Source: Comamonadaceae bacterium UBA4962 (GTDB lineage: Bacteria > Pseudomonadota > Gammaproteobacteria > Burkholderiales > Burkholderiaceae_C). Taken from it: DNA of 64,000 nucleotides. Under the pieces are notes generated by a model. The model was not told the DNA's origin. It searched no databases and saw only the letters and a program-made list of their open reading frames with translations. The position numbers were made by a program, and so were the translations under genes. Shown here piece by piece: positions 31,770 through 40,370 of the stretch. Position 1 is the first letter of the stretch. Each line of letters begins with the position of its first letter. The stretch lies in NCBI GenBank assembly GCA_002397315.1, contig DHAE01000030.1, positions 1 through 64,000 on the forward strand. The letters are read 5' to 3'.

Positions 31770-32753
31770 ATGAACCCGCGTACCGCCGTCGTCGCCGCCC
31801 TCGCCTGCACGGCCGTCTACGTGGCGGCCCTGGTGTGGGCCGACACGCGCAACCAGATCTTCGCGCAGCTACCGAGCGTGGCCGTCTGGTTGCCCGGCAT
31901 GGCAATGGTGTCCCTCGCCACCTACGTGCTGCGCTATGCGCGCTGGTACGGGCTGCTGCGCCGCGCGGGGCACCGCGTGCCGGTGCTGGCGGGGTTCGCG
32001 GGGTACCTCGCGGGCTTCGCCTTCACGGCCACGCCGGGCAAGGTGGGCGAGCTGGTGCGCGCGCGCTACTACGCGCGCTGGGGCGTGCCGGCCGCGCGCA
32101 CGCTCTCGGCCTTCGTCTACGAACGCGCCTTCGATCTGCTCGCGGTGGCGCTGCTCGCGGCACTGGCCATTCCTTCGGGCCGGCTGTTCGGCATCGTGCT
32201 CGCTTTCGTGGCGGGGCTGATCGGCGCCGTCGCCGCCGTGGCCGCGCGGCCCCGGTGGCTGCAGCGCCCCGCCGCCCGCCTGCGCGCCGCCGGCTGGCGG
32301 CGCATCGGACGCGCGGGCCGCACGCTGGCGCGGGGCCTGTCGGGCTGCCGGCTCTGGCTCACGCCGCGCGACATGGCCTTCTCATTCGCGCTGGGCCTGG
32401 CCGCCTGGGGCGGCGTGGCGGCCTCGTTCGCGTGGCTGCTGCAGGGCCTGGACGTCGCACTGCCGCTGCGCGCGGCGCTCGCCACCTACCCCACCGCCAT
32501 GCTGGCCGGCGCGGCCTCCATGCTGCCCGCGGGCATCGGCACGACCGAAGCCACCATCGTCGCGCTGCTGGCGCTGCATGCCGTGCCGCTGGGCACCGCG
32601 GCCCTGGCCGCCGTGGGGATCCGCTTCGCCACGATGTGGCTGGCCGTGGCCTGCGGTTTCGCCGCCATGGGCTGGCTGGAGCGCCGGGGAGCCACACAGG
32701 CTGACGACGGCACCGGCCGGAAGACGGCGCCAGAAAGCCTCAGAAGCTCTTGA
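31770..32753 (+). CDS. AglD/lysylphosphatidylglycerol synthase-TM family (UPF0104) membrane protein
   Basis: A 327-residue protein with seven or eight membrane segments and the family motif TATPGKVGELVRARYYAR near residue 92, followed by ERAFDLLAVALLAAL. The C-terminal part has ASMLPAGIGTTEATIVALL. These proteins are homologous to the N-terminal membrane domain of MprF and to archaeal AglD and are often linked to polyprenyl-sugar pathways. It begins 10 bases after the GtrA gene and is the last gene of the cluster; transcription then converges on parB. Function uncertain. Confidence 0.83.
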   Translation: MNPRTAVVAALACTAVYVAALVWADTRNQIFAQLPSVAVWLPGMAMVSLATYVLRYARWYGLLRRAGHRVPVLAGFAGYLAGFAFTATPGKVGELVRARYYARWGVPAARTLSAFVYERAFDLLAVALLAALAIPSGRLFGIVLAFVAGLIGAVAAVAARPRWLQRPAARLRAAGWRRIGRAGRTLARGLSGCRLWLTPRDMAFSFALGLAAWGGVAASFAWLLQGLDVALPLRAALATYPTAMLAGAASMLPAGIGTTEATIVALLALHAVPLGTAALAAVGIRFATMWLAVACGFAAMGWLERRGATQADDGTGRKTAPESLRSS

Positions 32754-32776
32754 TGCCCCGTGGGGCACCCCAGGGA

Positions 32777-33712
32777 TCAACCTTCGCCGCGCAGGCGCTC
32801 TATGAGGCCGTTGAGGGCCTCCAGCGAGCCGAACTGGATCGCCAGCTCGCCCACTTCCTCGGTGCGGCCGCCGCGCTTCACGCGCTTCTTCACCCGCACC
32901 TCCACCTCGGCCATCAGCAGGTCGGAGAGCTCTTCCTCCACCCGCTTGAGGTCGCGCGACTTGGTGTCCTTGCGCGCCTTCTGCGGCGCGAGGCTGAATT
33001 CCGCACCGATCTTCTTCACCAGCCCCTCGGCTTCGCGCACCGACAGCTTGCGCGCCGCGATCTGGTTGCCGGCCGTGATCTGCGCGGCGCGGTCCAGCGA
33101 CAGCAGCGCGCGCGCATGGCCCATGTCGATGTCGCCGGCCATCAGCATGGTCTGCACGGGCTCGGCGAGGTTCAACAGGCGCAGCAGGTTGCTGGCGGCG
33201 CTGCGCGAGCGGCCCACGGCCTGTGCGGCCTGCTCGTGCGTCAGGCCGAATTCCTTCACGAGGCGTGCCAGGCCCTGCGCCTCTTCGAGCGGGTTCAGGT
33301 CTTCGCGCTGGATGTTCTCGATCAGCGCCATCGCCGCGGCGGATTCGTCCGGCACCTCGCGCACCAGCACCGGCACCTCGGCCAGCCCCGCGATGCGCGC
33401 CGCCCGGAAGCGCCGCTCGCCCGCGATGATCTCGTAGCGGCCCGCGTTCTCGCCCTGCGCCAGCCGGCGCACGAGGATGGGCTGCATGATGCCCTGCGCC
33501 TTGATGCTCTCGGCCAGCTCGTAGAGCGCGCCCTCGTCCATGCGCGTGCGCGGCTGGTAGATGCCGGGCACCATGTCGTCGAGCGGCAGCGCGGACGGTG
33601 CCGCCGGGGCGGCGGATGCACCGCCCTCCGCGCCGGGAGCCGCCTCCGCGACCTTGGGGCCGAGCAGCGCTTCGAGGCCGCGCCCGAGGCCCTTGGGTTT
33701 CTTGGTTGCCAT
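32777..33712 (-). CDS. parB: Chromosome-partitioning protein ParB
   Basis: A 311-residue CTP-dependent DNA-clamp protein. The N-terminus MATKKPKGLGRGLEALLG contains the basic element that binds ParA, residues about 45-130 form the ParB/Srx domain (QPRTRMDEGALYELAESIKA and the CTP-binding GERRFRAA), and LIENIQREDLNPLEEAQG precedes the parS-binding helix-turn-helix (LTHEQAAQAVGRSRSAASNL). The C-terminal dimerisation helix ends at the gene end. parS sites are 2.7 kb or more away to the right. Start ATG at 33712. Confidence 0.95.
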   Translation of the reverse strand: MATKKPKGLGRGLEALLGPKVAEAAPGAEGGASAAPAAPSALPLDDMVPGIYQPRTRMDEGALYELAESIKAQGIMQPILVRRLAQGENAGRYEIIAGERRFRAARIAGLAEVPVLVREVPDESAAAMALIENIQREDLNPLEEAQGLARLVKEFGLTHEQAAQAVGRSRSAASNLLRLLNLAEPVQTMLMAGDIDMGHARALLSLDRAAQITAGNQIAARKLSVREAEGLVKKIGAEFSLAPQKARKDTKSRDLKRVEEELSDLLMAEVEVRVKKRVKRGGRTEEVGELAIQFGSLEALNGLIERLRGEG

Positions 33713-33740
33713 GCGATGTGATCCGAATGAAAGGTAAAAG

Positions 33741-34223
33741 TCAGCGGGGTGCGTCCGCCGCGGGGCGCCATGCCTGCCACAGCTTTCGCAAGAGTGCGCG
33801 CTGTCCCCAGAACAGCACGGCCAGCGTGCCCAGCACCCACACCCAGTTCGACGGGGCGAAACCGGGCTGCAACTGGCGCACCGGCAGGCCTGTGGCTTCA
33901 ACCAGCACGGCGGTCTCCACAGCGGCCAACAGCGCGGCGAGACCGGACAGCACCATGCCCGGTCCCAACGGTATGGCGGGCCCCGCCGTGCGCGCGGCAC
34001 GGCGGCGGCGCGCCAGGCGTATCCAGATGCCCAGACCGATGAGCGCGAGCACCACGGCCAGGGCGACCTTGCCCACCGTCAGGGCGATGGGCACGGAAAA
34101 GAGCGCGCCGCCTGCGGCCAAAGCCTGCAGCCCTTCCGACAGGACAGTGGCCGCACTCCCGCGTTGGCCGCCGGGCTGGGGCGGCTGCAGCGTGGCAGGC
34201 GCACTGGCGCGGCGCCACGCCAT
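33741..34223 (-). CDS. Hypothetical membrane protein between parA and parB
   Basis: A 160-residue protein with two or three hydrophobic segments (about residues 35-65 and 85-105 and 125-140) separated by a basic RRRRAAR stretch. Its ATG at 34223 overlaps the hydrolase stop by one base, indicating translational coupling. I do not recognise a family; similar small proteins sit here in related genomes as far as I recall, but I cannot name a function. Confidence 0.6.
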   Translation of the reverse strand: MAWRRASAPATLQPPQPGGQRGSAATVLSEGLQALAAGGALFSVPIALTVGKVALAVVLALIGLGIWIRLARRRRAARTAGPAIPLGPGMVLSGLAALLAAVETAVLVEATGLPVRQLQPGFAPSNWVWVLGTLAVLFWGQRALLRKLWQAWRPAADAPR

Positions 34224-34765
34224 CAGCGCCCCGCCACCCAGGGCGCGATCAGCGCATGCCCGGCGTCCCAGTCGCCCAGGCCGGATGCGGCATTCAGGTG
34301 CCCGCAGGCGCCGGCATCCACGAAACGCGCCTGCCAGTCCGCGGCCATCGCCCGGGCGCGCTCCAGGGCGCAGTACGGGTCGTCCTGGCTGCCCACCAGC
34401 ACCGCGGGGAACGGCAGCGCGGTGCGCACGATCGGCGTCCAGCCGGGCAGCAGCGCGGCGATGTCGGGGCGCGCCACGTCGCCGGGGCCCACCAGCAGCG
34501 CGCCGCGCACCTTGCCGGCATGCCGCGTGTGCGCGGCCCACCAGGCGGTAAGGATGCAGCCCAGGCTGTGGGCCACGAGCACCACGGGCCCCGGCGCGTC
34601 GCCTACCACGTCTTCCAGCCGGGCCGACCAGTCGCCGCGCAGGGGATGCATCCAGTCGTGCTGCTCCACGCGCCGGTAGCCGTAGCGGGCCTCCCAGCGG
34701 CTTTGCCAGTGGTCGGGGCTGGAGTTCTGCCAGCCCGGCAGGATGAGAACGTCCTCGGGGTTCAT
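34223..34765 (-). CDS. RBBP9/YdeN-family alpha/beta hydrolase
   Basis: A 180-residue serine hydrolase. The nucleophile elbow is VVLVAHSLGCILTAWWAA (Ser in the GHSLG-like AHSLG) near residue 68, the acid is in VGSQDDPYC, and the histidine is in CGHLNAASGLGDW. The N-terminus VLILPGWQNSSPDHWQ is characteristic of the RBBP9 group. Substrate unknown. It lies between parA and the small membrane protein, and all are on the minus strand. Confidence 0.88.
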   Translation of the reverse strand: MNPEDVLILPGWQNSSPDHWQSRWEARYGYRRVEQHDWMHPLRGDWSARLEDVVGDAPGPVVLVAHSLGCILTAWWAAHTRHAGKVRGALLVGPGDVARPDIAALLPGWTPIVRTALPFPAVLVGSQDDPYCALERARAMAADWQARFVDAGACGHLNAASGLGDWDAGHALIAPWVAGR

Positions 34766-34786
34766 GCTACGCTTTCGATAGCAAAA

Positions 34787-35557
34787 TCACATGCGCTTGA
34801 CGCGCTTGACCATCTCGCGCGCGAAGTCGATGAATGCCTGGCTGCCCTTGGCACCCGGGTCGAACACCACGCCCGGCAGGCCGTAGCTCGGCGCTTCGGC
34901 CAGCCGCACGTTGCGCGGGATCACGGTGTTGAACACCTTGTCGCCGAAATGGTCCTTGAGCTGTTCGCTGACCTGGCTCTGCAGCGTGATGCGCGGGTCG
35001 AACATCACGCGCAGCAGGCCGATGATCTGCAGATCCTTGTTGAGGTTGGCATGCACCTGCTTGATCGTGTTGACGAGGTCGGTGAGGCCTTCCAGCGCGA
35101 AGTACTCGCACTGCATCGGCACGATCACGCCGTTGGCGCAGCACAGCCCGTTGAGCGTCAGCATCGAGAGGCTCGGCGGGCAGTCGATGAGGATGAAGTC
35201 GAAATCCTTGTCCACCGCGGCCAGTGCGCTCTTCAGGCGCCGCTCGCGCTGCTCCAGGGCCACCAGTTCCACTTCGGCACCCGCGAGTTCGCGGTTGGCG
35301 CCCAGCACGCGGTAGCCGCACTGCTCCGACAGCACCGCCGCTTCCTGCACCGAGGCGGATTCGAGCAGCACGTCGTACACGGTGAGTTCGAGCGCGCGCT
35401 TGTCCACGCCCGAGCCCATGGTGGCGTTGCCCTGGGGATCGAGGTCCACCAGCAACACGCGCTGGCCCACCTTGGCGAGGCCGGCGGCGAGGTTGACGGA
35501 GGTGGTCGTCTTGCCGACGCCGCCTTTCTGGTTGGCAATGCAGAAAATCTTGGCCAT
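34787..35557 (-). CDS. parA: Chromosome-partitioning ATPase ParA
   Basis: A 256-residue deviant Walker ATPase. MAKIFCIANQKGGVGKTTTS carries the Walker A motif at residues 11-18 with the signature lysine at residue 11 and the invariant lysine at residue 16. LLVDLDPQGNATMGSG is switch I and FDFILIDCPPSLSMLTLN is Walker B. ParA moves the parS-ParB complex along the nucleoid. It is the short chromosomal type without a helix-turn-helix. Parted from parB only by the hydrolase and a small membrane gene. Confidence 0.96.
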   Translation of the reverse strand: MAKIFCIANQKGGVGKTTTSVNLAAGLAKVGQRVLLVDLDPQGNATMGSGVDKRALELTVYDVLLESASVQEAAVLSEQCGYRVLGANRELAGAEVELVALEQRERRLKSALAAVDKDFDFILIDCPPSLSMLTLNGLCCANGVIVPMQCEYFALEGLTDLVNTIKQVHANLNKDLQIIGLLRVMFDPRITLQSQVSEQLKDHFGDKVFNTVIPRNVRLAEAPSYGLPGVVFDPGAKGSQAFIDFAREMVKRVKRM

Positions 35558-35660
35558 GGAGGATGCGGAAAGAACGCCGGGACGACGGGTAAGTGGAAGC
35601 GGGCGGAAGGAAGAGCGCGGACAGCGGAAGCAGGTCGGTCAGTGCGAGGCCACCGGTCGG

Positions 35661-36275
35661 TCAGCTGGAGACCGCCAGCTTGATGCCGAAGCCCAGCAGG
35701 AAGGTTCCGGCGACCTTCTCCAGCACCCGGCCCACCACCGGCCGCGCGCGCATGCCCTCGGCCATGCGGTGCGTGAGCAGCACCACGGCAAGACCGTAGA
35801 GGAACGTGAGGCCGGCGATCGTGGCGGCCATCACGCCGAAGGTCAGCATGCCGCGGTGGTGCGCCGGATCGACGAAGAGCGGGAAGAACGCCATGTAGAA
35901 AACGATCGCCTTGGGATTGAGCAGCGTGATGAGCGCGGCCTGCCGGAAGTAATGCCGCGGCTGGATGGCGATCACCGGAGCCGAGCCCGGGCGGGCCAGC
36001 AGCATGCGGATTCCCATCCAGGCCAGGTAGGCGGCGCCCAGCCACTGCACGGCGTGGAAGACCGCGGGCATGGCCGCCAGCAGCGCGGCCACACCGGCTA
36101 CGGCCATCCACAGCAGCACCTGGTCACCCGCGATCACGCCGAGCGTGGCCGCGAGACCGGCGCGCACGCCGCCCTTGCCGGTGGAGGTGACGAGCGCCAG
36201 ATTGCCCGGGCCCGGGATGGCCAGGAACAACAGGATGGCGGCGACGAATGCGCCGTAGTCCGCAATGCCAAACAT
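35661..36275 (-). CDS. LysE/RhtB-family amino-acid exporter
   Basis: A 204-residue protein with about six membrane segments. The family motif is AIPGPGNLALVTSTGKGGVRAG near residue 22 (the GPGNxxx loop), with LLNPKAIVFYMAFFP near residue 120. Related members export homoserine, threonine or lysine. I choose the ATG at 36275 because a GGGGGG ribosome-binding site lies five bases upstream; a GTG at 36281 is an alternative. Confidence 0.88.
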   Translation of the reverse strand: MFGIADYGAFVAAILLFLAIPGPGNLALVTSTGKGGVRAGLAATLGVIAGDQVLLWMAVAGVAALLAAMPAVFHAVQWLGAAYLAWMGIRMLLARPGSAPVIAIQPRHYFRQAALITLLNPKAIVFYMAFFPLFVDPAHHRGMLTFGVMAATIAGLTFLYGLAVVLLTHRMAEGMRARPVVGRVLEKVAGTFLLGFGIKLAVSS

Positions 36276-36305
36276 CAGCACCCCCCGAAAATTGGAAGCG
36301 GGAGT

Positions 36306-37025
36306 TTAAGCCAGGGCCTCGCCACCGGGTGCGGATGTGCCGTCCGTTACGTCTTGGCGGGGGCGCATCCAGACGATGCAGCGTTCGGCCTCCAGGCCCG
36401 GCACGGCCAGTTGTTCCACGTGGAACACTTCGGCCCGTGCGGGCAGCGCGGCGATTTCGTCGGCCGGATGCTTGCCCTTCATGGCCAGCCAGATGCCATC
36501 TCCCGCCACCGCCGCCTGCGACCAGGAAACGAAATCCGGCAACGATGCGAAGGCCCGGCAGCTCACCACGTCGAATGGACCTTCGAGATTCTCCACGCGC
36601 GCGTGGATGCCCTTCAGATTGCGCAATTGCAGCGAGACAGCCACCTGCTGCACGAAGGCCGCCTTCTTGGCCACCGTATCCACACAACTCACCTGCAGCT
36701 CCGGGCAGCAGATGGCGAACACCACGCCCGGCAGGCCACCACCGGATCCCACGTCCAGCAGCCGGGCACTTTGCCCACGTTCGCCCAGGCCCGACAGATG
36801 CCGCTGCAAGGGCGGCACCGCGGCCAGGCTGTCGAGCAGATGGTGAGTGAGCATTTCCTGCGGATCGCGCACGGCCGTCAGGTTGTAGACCTTGTTCCAC
36901 TTCTGCAGCAGTGCCAGGAATTCCAGTAACTGCGCATGCTGCGATTCGGTCAGGGACAAACCCAGCTTTTGCAGACCTACGCCCAGCGGCCCGGCGAGCG
37001 CCGATGCGGCCACCGCGGCCGTCAT
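36306..37025 (-). CDS. rsmG: 16S rRNA (guanine-527-N7) methyltransferase RsmG (GidB)
   Basis: A 239-residue methyltransferase acting on G527 of 16S rRNA. The SAM-binding motif LLDVGSGGGLPGVVFAICCP is near residue 90, and the N-terminal LALLQKWNKVYNLTAVRDPQ is conserved. VVSCRAFASLPDFV is the substrate-site region. The start overlaps the mnmG stop as ATGA, the classic gidA-gidB order near oriC. A parS-like palindrome lies inside the gene at 36412. Confidence 0.95.
   Translation of the reverse strand: MTAAVAASALAGPLGVGLQKLGLSLTESQHAQLLEFLALLQKWNKVYNLTAVRDPQEMLTHHLLDSLAAVPPLQRHLSGLGERGQSARLLDVGSGGGLPGVVFAICCPELQVSCVDTVAKKAAFVQQVAVSLQLRNLKGIHARVENLEGPFDVVSCRAFASLPDFVSWSQAAVAGDGIWLAMKGKHPADEIAALPARAEVFHVEQLAVPGLEAERCIVWMRPRQDVTDGTSAPGGEALA
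36412..36427. promoter_or_regulatory. parS-like site 1
   Basis: TGTTCCACGTGGAACA, a perfect 16-bp palindrome inside rsmG. It differs from the canonical TGTTTCACGTGAAACA at one symmetric position in each half. ParB loading is expected but should be weaker than at the canonical sites. Confidence 0.7.
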
Positions 37026-38989
37026 GCCGCGGCCTCCACGGCAGGCTGGGCCGCGAACCCGCGGAAACCGCCCTTCTTCAAATGCACCAGCAGCAGCGAC
37101 ACGGCAGCCGGCGTCACGCCGGAAATCCGCGAGGCCTGGCCCAGCGTCTCCGGGCGATGCTTCTGCAGTTTCTGGCGCACCTCGATGGAAAGGGCAGCCA
37201 CCTGCATGTAATCCAACTCCTGCGGCAACTGCAGGCTCTCGTAGTGGGAGGCGCGCTGCACCTCGTCCTTCTGCCGGTCGATGTAGCCCGCGTACTTGGC
37301 GGCGATCTCCACCTGCTCCAGAACCGCTCCGCTCAGCTCACCCAGTGTTTCACGTGAAACATCCGCACTGGCGTATTTGCCGGCATTCATGCCCATGAGC
37401 GTCTCGTACGACACGTCCGGGCGGCGCAGGAGATCGAACAGGTTGTATTCGTGTTCGATGGCCTTGCCGAGTACGCGTGCGGATTCCTCGGCCGGCAGGT
37501 TGCGCGGATTCACCCAGGTGGACTTCAGGCGCTCGGTCTCGCGTGCCACGGCATCGCGCTTGCGGCTGAAGGCGTCCCAGCGCGCATCCTGAACCAGGCC
37601 CATGCGCCGCCCCGCTTCCGTCAGGCGCATGTCGGCATTGTCTTCCCGCAGTTGCAGCCGGAACTCGGCGCGGCTGGTGAACATGCGGTAGGGCTCGGTC
37701 ACGCCCTTGGTGATCAGGTCGTCCACCAGCACGCCCAGGTAGGCTTCGTCGCGGCGCGGCACCCACGCAGCCTCGCCCCGGCACCGCAGCGCGGCATTGA
37801 TGCCAGCGAACAGCCCCTGGGCAGCAGCCTCCTCATAGCCGGTGGTGCCGTTGATCTGGCCGGCGAAGAACAGGCCGTGGATCTGCCGCGTTTCGAAGCT
37901 GCTCTTGAGCGAACGCGGGTCGAAGTAGTCGTATTCGATGGCGTATCCGGGCCGCAGGATGTGGGCGTTCTCCAGCCCGCGCATGCTGCGCACCAGGTCG
38001 TACTGCACGTCGAACGGCAGGCTGGTGCTGATGCCGTTGGGGTAGAACTCGTGCGTGGTCAGCCCTTCCGGCTCCAGGAAGATCTGGTGGCTGTCCTTGT
38101 CCGCGAAGCGGTTGATCTTGTCTTCCACGCTCGGGCAGTAGCGCGGGCCCACGCCCTCGATCTTGCCGGTGAACATGGGGCTGCGGTCGAAGCCGGAGCG
38201 GATGATCTCGTGCGTGCGCTCGTTGGTGTGCGTGATCCAGCACGGCACCTGGCGCGGGTGCATCGCCGTGCTGCCCATGAAGCTGAACACCGGCACCGCG
38301 CCTTCGTTCACGCCGCCGGGCATGCCGTCACCGGGCTGCTCTTCGCACTGGCTGAAGTCGATGCTGCGGCCGTCGATGCGCGGCGGCGTGCCGGTCTTGA
38401 GGCGGCCCTGCGGCAGCTGCAGTTCCTTGAGGCGCGCCGACAGGCTCACCGCAGGCGGATCGCCCGCGCGGCCCGCGGAATAGTTGTTCAGCCCGACGTG
38501 GATCTTGCCGTCGAGGAAGGTACCGGCCGTGAGCACCACCGTGCGCGAGCGGAAGGCGATGCCCACCTGCGTGACGGCGCCCACCACGCGGTCGCCCTCC
38601 ACCATCAGGTCGTCCACGGCCTGCTGGAACAGCCACAGGTTCGGCTGGTTCTCCAGCATGCGGCGGATCGCGGCCTTGTAGAGGATGCGGTCGGCCTGCG
38701 CGCGCGTGGCACGCACGGCCGGGCCCTTGGAGCTGTTCAGGATGCGGAACTGGATGCCACCCTCGTCCGTGGCCAAGGCCATGGCGCCGCCGAGCGCGTC
38801 CACCTCCTTCACGAGGTGACCCTTGCCGATGCCGCCGATGCTGGGGTTGCAGCTCATCTGGCCCAGCGTCTCGATGTTGTGGGTCAGCAGCAGCGTTTTG
38901 CTGCCCATGCGGGCAGCGGCGAGCGCGGCCTCAGTGCCGGCATGGCCTCCGCCGACGACGATCACATCAAATTCCTGGGGGTACAACAT
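37022..38989 (-). CDS. mnmG: tRNA uridine 5-carboxymethylaminomethyl modification enzyme MnmG (GidA)
   Basis: A 655-residue FAD protein that, with MnmE, adds the cmnm5 group to U34 of some tRNAs. The FAD site VIVVGGGHAGTEAALAAARM is at residues 9-28; VEGVGPRYCPSVEDKI and the LSARLKELQLPQGRLKTGTPPR region are conserved, as is the C-terminal helical domain with TPAAVSLLLVHLKK. Start ATG at 38989; the longer open frame is not coding. It carries a canonical parS at 37346. Located about 25 kb from oriC. Confidence 0.96.
   Translation of the reverse strand: MLYPQEFDVIVVGGGHAGTEAALAAARMGSKTLLLTHNIETLGQMSCNPSIGGIGKGHLVKEVDALGGAMALATDEGGIQFRILNSSKGPAVRATRAQADRILYKAAIRRMLENQPNLWLFQQAVDDLMVEGDRVVGAVTQVGIAFRSRTVVLTAGTFLDGKIHVGLNNYSAGRAGDPPAVSLSARLKELQLPQGRLKTGTPPRIDGRSIDFSQCEEQPGDGMPGGVNEGAVPVFSFMGSTAMHPRQVPCWITHTNERTHEIIRSGFDRSPMFTGKIEGVGPRYCPSVEDKINRFADKDSHQIFLEPEGLTTHEFYPNGISTSLPFDVQYDLVRSMRGLENAHILRPGYAIEYDYFDPRSLKSSFETRQIHGLFFAGQINGTTGYEEAAAQGLFAGINAALRCRGEAAWVPRRDEAYLGVLVDDLITKGVTEPYRMFTSRAEFRLQLREDNADMRLTEAGRRMGLVQDARWDAFSRKRDAVARETERLKSTWVNPRNLPAEESARVLGKAIEHEYNLFDLLRRPDVSYETLMGMNAGKYASADVSRETLGELSGAVLEQVEIAAKYAGYIDRQKDEVQRASHYESLQLPQELDYMQVAALSIEVRQKLQKHRPETLGQASRISGVTPAAVSLLLVHLKKGGFRGFAAQPAVEAAA
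37346..37361. promoter_or_regulatory. parS site 2 (canonical)
   Basis: TGTTTCACGTGAAACA, the exact canonical parS palindrome recognised by chromosomal ParB proteins. It lies within mnmG, near the C-terminal coding part, where it encodes DVSRE. Confidence 0.92.
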
Positions 38990-39368
38990 GCAACTGCTCC
39001 GAAACCTCGCACACGAGGAGCGGCCCGATACCGAAAGAGCGCACGCCGGGCCGCCAGCGGGCGCCTTTGCCCGCCGGGCCGGCGGCATGCCGGGCTGAGG
39101 TCGGGGCAATGGGATCCAAAAAGGGAAGGCGGGGATTTTCCCATGCCCGTCCTTGGCGCGCCACCTGCCTGCGCCATCCCCTGCCCGGCGGAAGGGGCTG
39201 ACCATGTCGTGCGAGCACGCATGCAGGCCAGGCCGTGCTTCCGGCAGACCGTTGGGAGCCGATGAAAGGCCCCACAGTACCAGCCCCTACGTCGTCACCC
39301 GCGTGGTTGTTTCACGTGGAACATCGGCTTGCAGGATTCCTGCCGCGCGGCTGTGGTCGAATCACGCC
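38990..39368. other. Intergenic region between mnmG and the FMN reductase gene
   Basis: About 380 bases without a gene, divergent upstream region of mnmG and of the FMN reductase gene. It holds parS-like site 3 at 39308-39323. No convincing terminator or structured RNA is visible; the promoters of both genes must lie here. Confidence 0.55.
39308..39323. promoter_or_regulatory. parS-like site 3
   Basis: TGTTTCACGTGGAACA, one mismatch from canonical parS in the right half. Located in the intergenic region upstream of mnmG, 61 bases before the start of the FMN reductase gene at 39369. Confidence 0.78.
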
Positions 39369-39950
39369 ATGCCCCACATCCTCGTCTTCGCCGGCAGCAT
39401 GCGCCAGCAGTCCCTCAACCGCCGGCTGGCCCGCGCCGCCGCCGACATCGCCCGCAGCGCGGGTGCCGACACCACGCTGCTGGAACTGTCGGATTTCGAC
39501 ATCCCGCTCTACAACGCCGACCTCGAATCCCAAGGCACGCCCGCCGACGTGGTGCGCCTGAAGGAGATCCTTCACGCCCACGCCGGCTGGATCGTCTGCT
39601 CGCCGGAATACAACGGCAGCTACACCGCGCTGCTGAAGAACACTATCGATTGGGCATCGAGCCCCGTCGCGGGCCATCCGGTCTGGAACGACGGCACCCT
39701 GCCCTTCCGTGGCAAGGTGGTGGGCATGCTGAGCGCCTCGCCCGGCAGTCTGGGCGGGTTGCGCTCCCAGAGCCATCTGGGCCCCCTGCTGCTGAACCTG
39801 GAATGCTGGCTCGCGCCGCAGGCGTTCGCGCTGGGCCATGCCGGCAGCGCGTTCGACGATGCCGGCGCGCTGGTGGATGCCGCGCACCAGGGCCGCGTGC
39901 GCAGTGTCGTGGAACAGGTGCTCTGGGCCAGCCAGCGGCTGGGGCGCTGA
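39369..39950 (+). CDS. NADPH-dependent FMN reductase
   Basis: A 193-residue flavodoxin-like protein. ILVFAGSMRQQSLNRRLARA near residue 4 is the FMN phosphate-binding loop (GSxRxxSxN), and IVCSPEYNGSYTALLKNTIDW near residue 78 is the SPEYN motif of the family. KVVGMLSASPGSLGG follows. Such enzymes reduce FMN, azo dyes, quinones or chromate using NADPH. Start ATG 39369. Confidence 0.9.
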   Translation: MPHILVFAGSMRQQSLNRRLARAAADIARSAGADTTLLELSDFDIPLYNADLESQGTPADVVRLKEILHAHAGWIVCSPEYNGSYTALLKNTIDWASSPVAGHPVWNDGTLPFRGKVVGMLSASPGSLGGLRSQSHLGPLLLNLECWLAPQAFALGHAGSAFDDAGALVDAAHQGRVRSVVEQVLWASQRLGR

Positions 39951-39954
39951 ACAG

Positions 39955-40239
39955 GTGAATTCTTTCCCCGATACCGTGGACTGCAGGCCCGGATGCGGCG
40001 CATGCTGCACAGCGCCGTCCATCTCCAGCCCGATCCCTGGCATGCCCCAGGGCAAACCTGCGGGCGTGGCCTGCGTGCAGCTCGACGAGGCCCTGCGCTG
40101 CAGGATCTTCGGCCGGCCCGGGCGGCCCGCCGTGTGCGGATCGCTGCGGCCTTCGGCGGACATGTGCGGGCCCCATAAAACCCATGCCATCGCCTGGCTG
40201 GGGCGGCTGGAAGCCGCGACGGCACCGGCCCGAACCTGA
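39955..40239 (+). CDS. YkgJ-family cysteine cluster protein
   Basis: A 94-residue protein with CRPGCGACCTAPS at the start and later cysteines in VACVQLDEALRCRIFGRPGRP, CGSL and MCGPH. This pattern of six or more cysteines is that of YkgJ/UPF0153 (iron- or zinc-binding CxxCxxCC proteins). Start is a GTG at 39955, 4 bases after the previous stop and preceded by CAGG. Metal and function are unknown. Confidence 0.75.
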   Translation: MNSFPDTVDCRPGCGACCTAPSISSPIPGMPQGKPAGVACVQLDEALRCRIFGRPGRPAVCGSLRPSADMCGPHKTHAIAWLGRLEAATAPART

Positions 40240-40370
40240 CGGCACCCGTCGCCGGTACCGCGTCGGACACGGCTGTGGCGGGGCGTTTTCAGCGGCATGG
40301 TGGCCGACAGCACGAATCGGCGCCCGCTAGTAGCATGGCAGGCTTGTTCCACTGCCTTCAGAACCTGACC

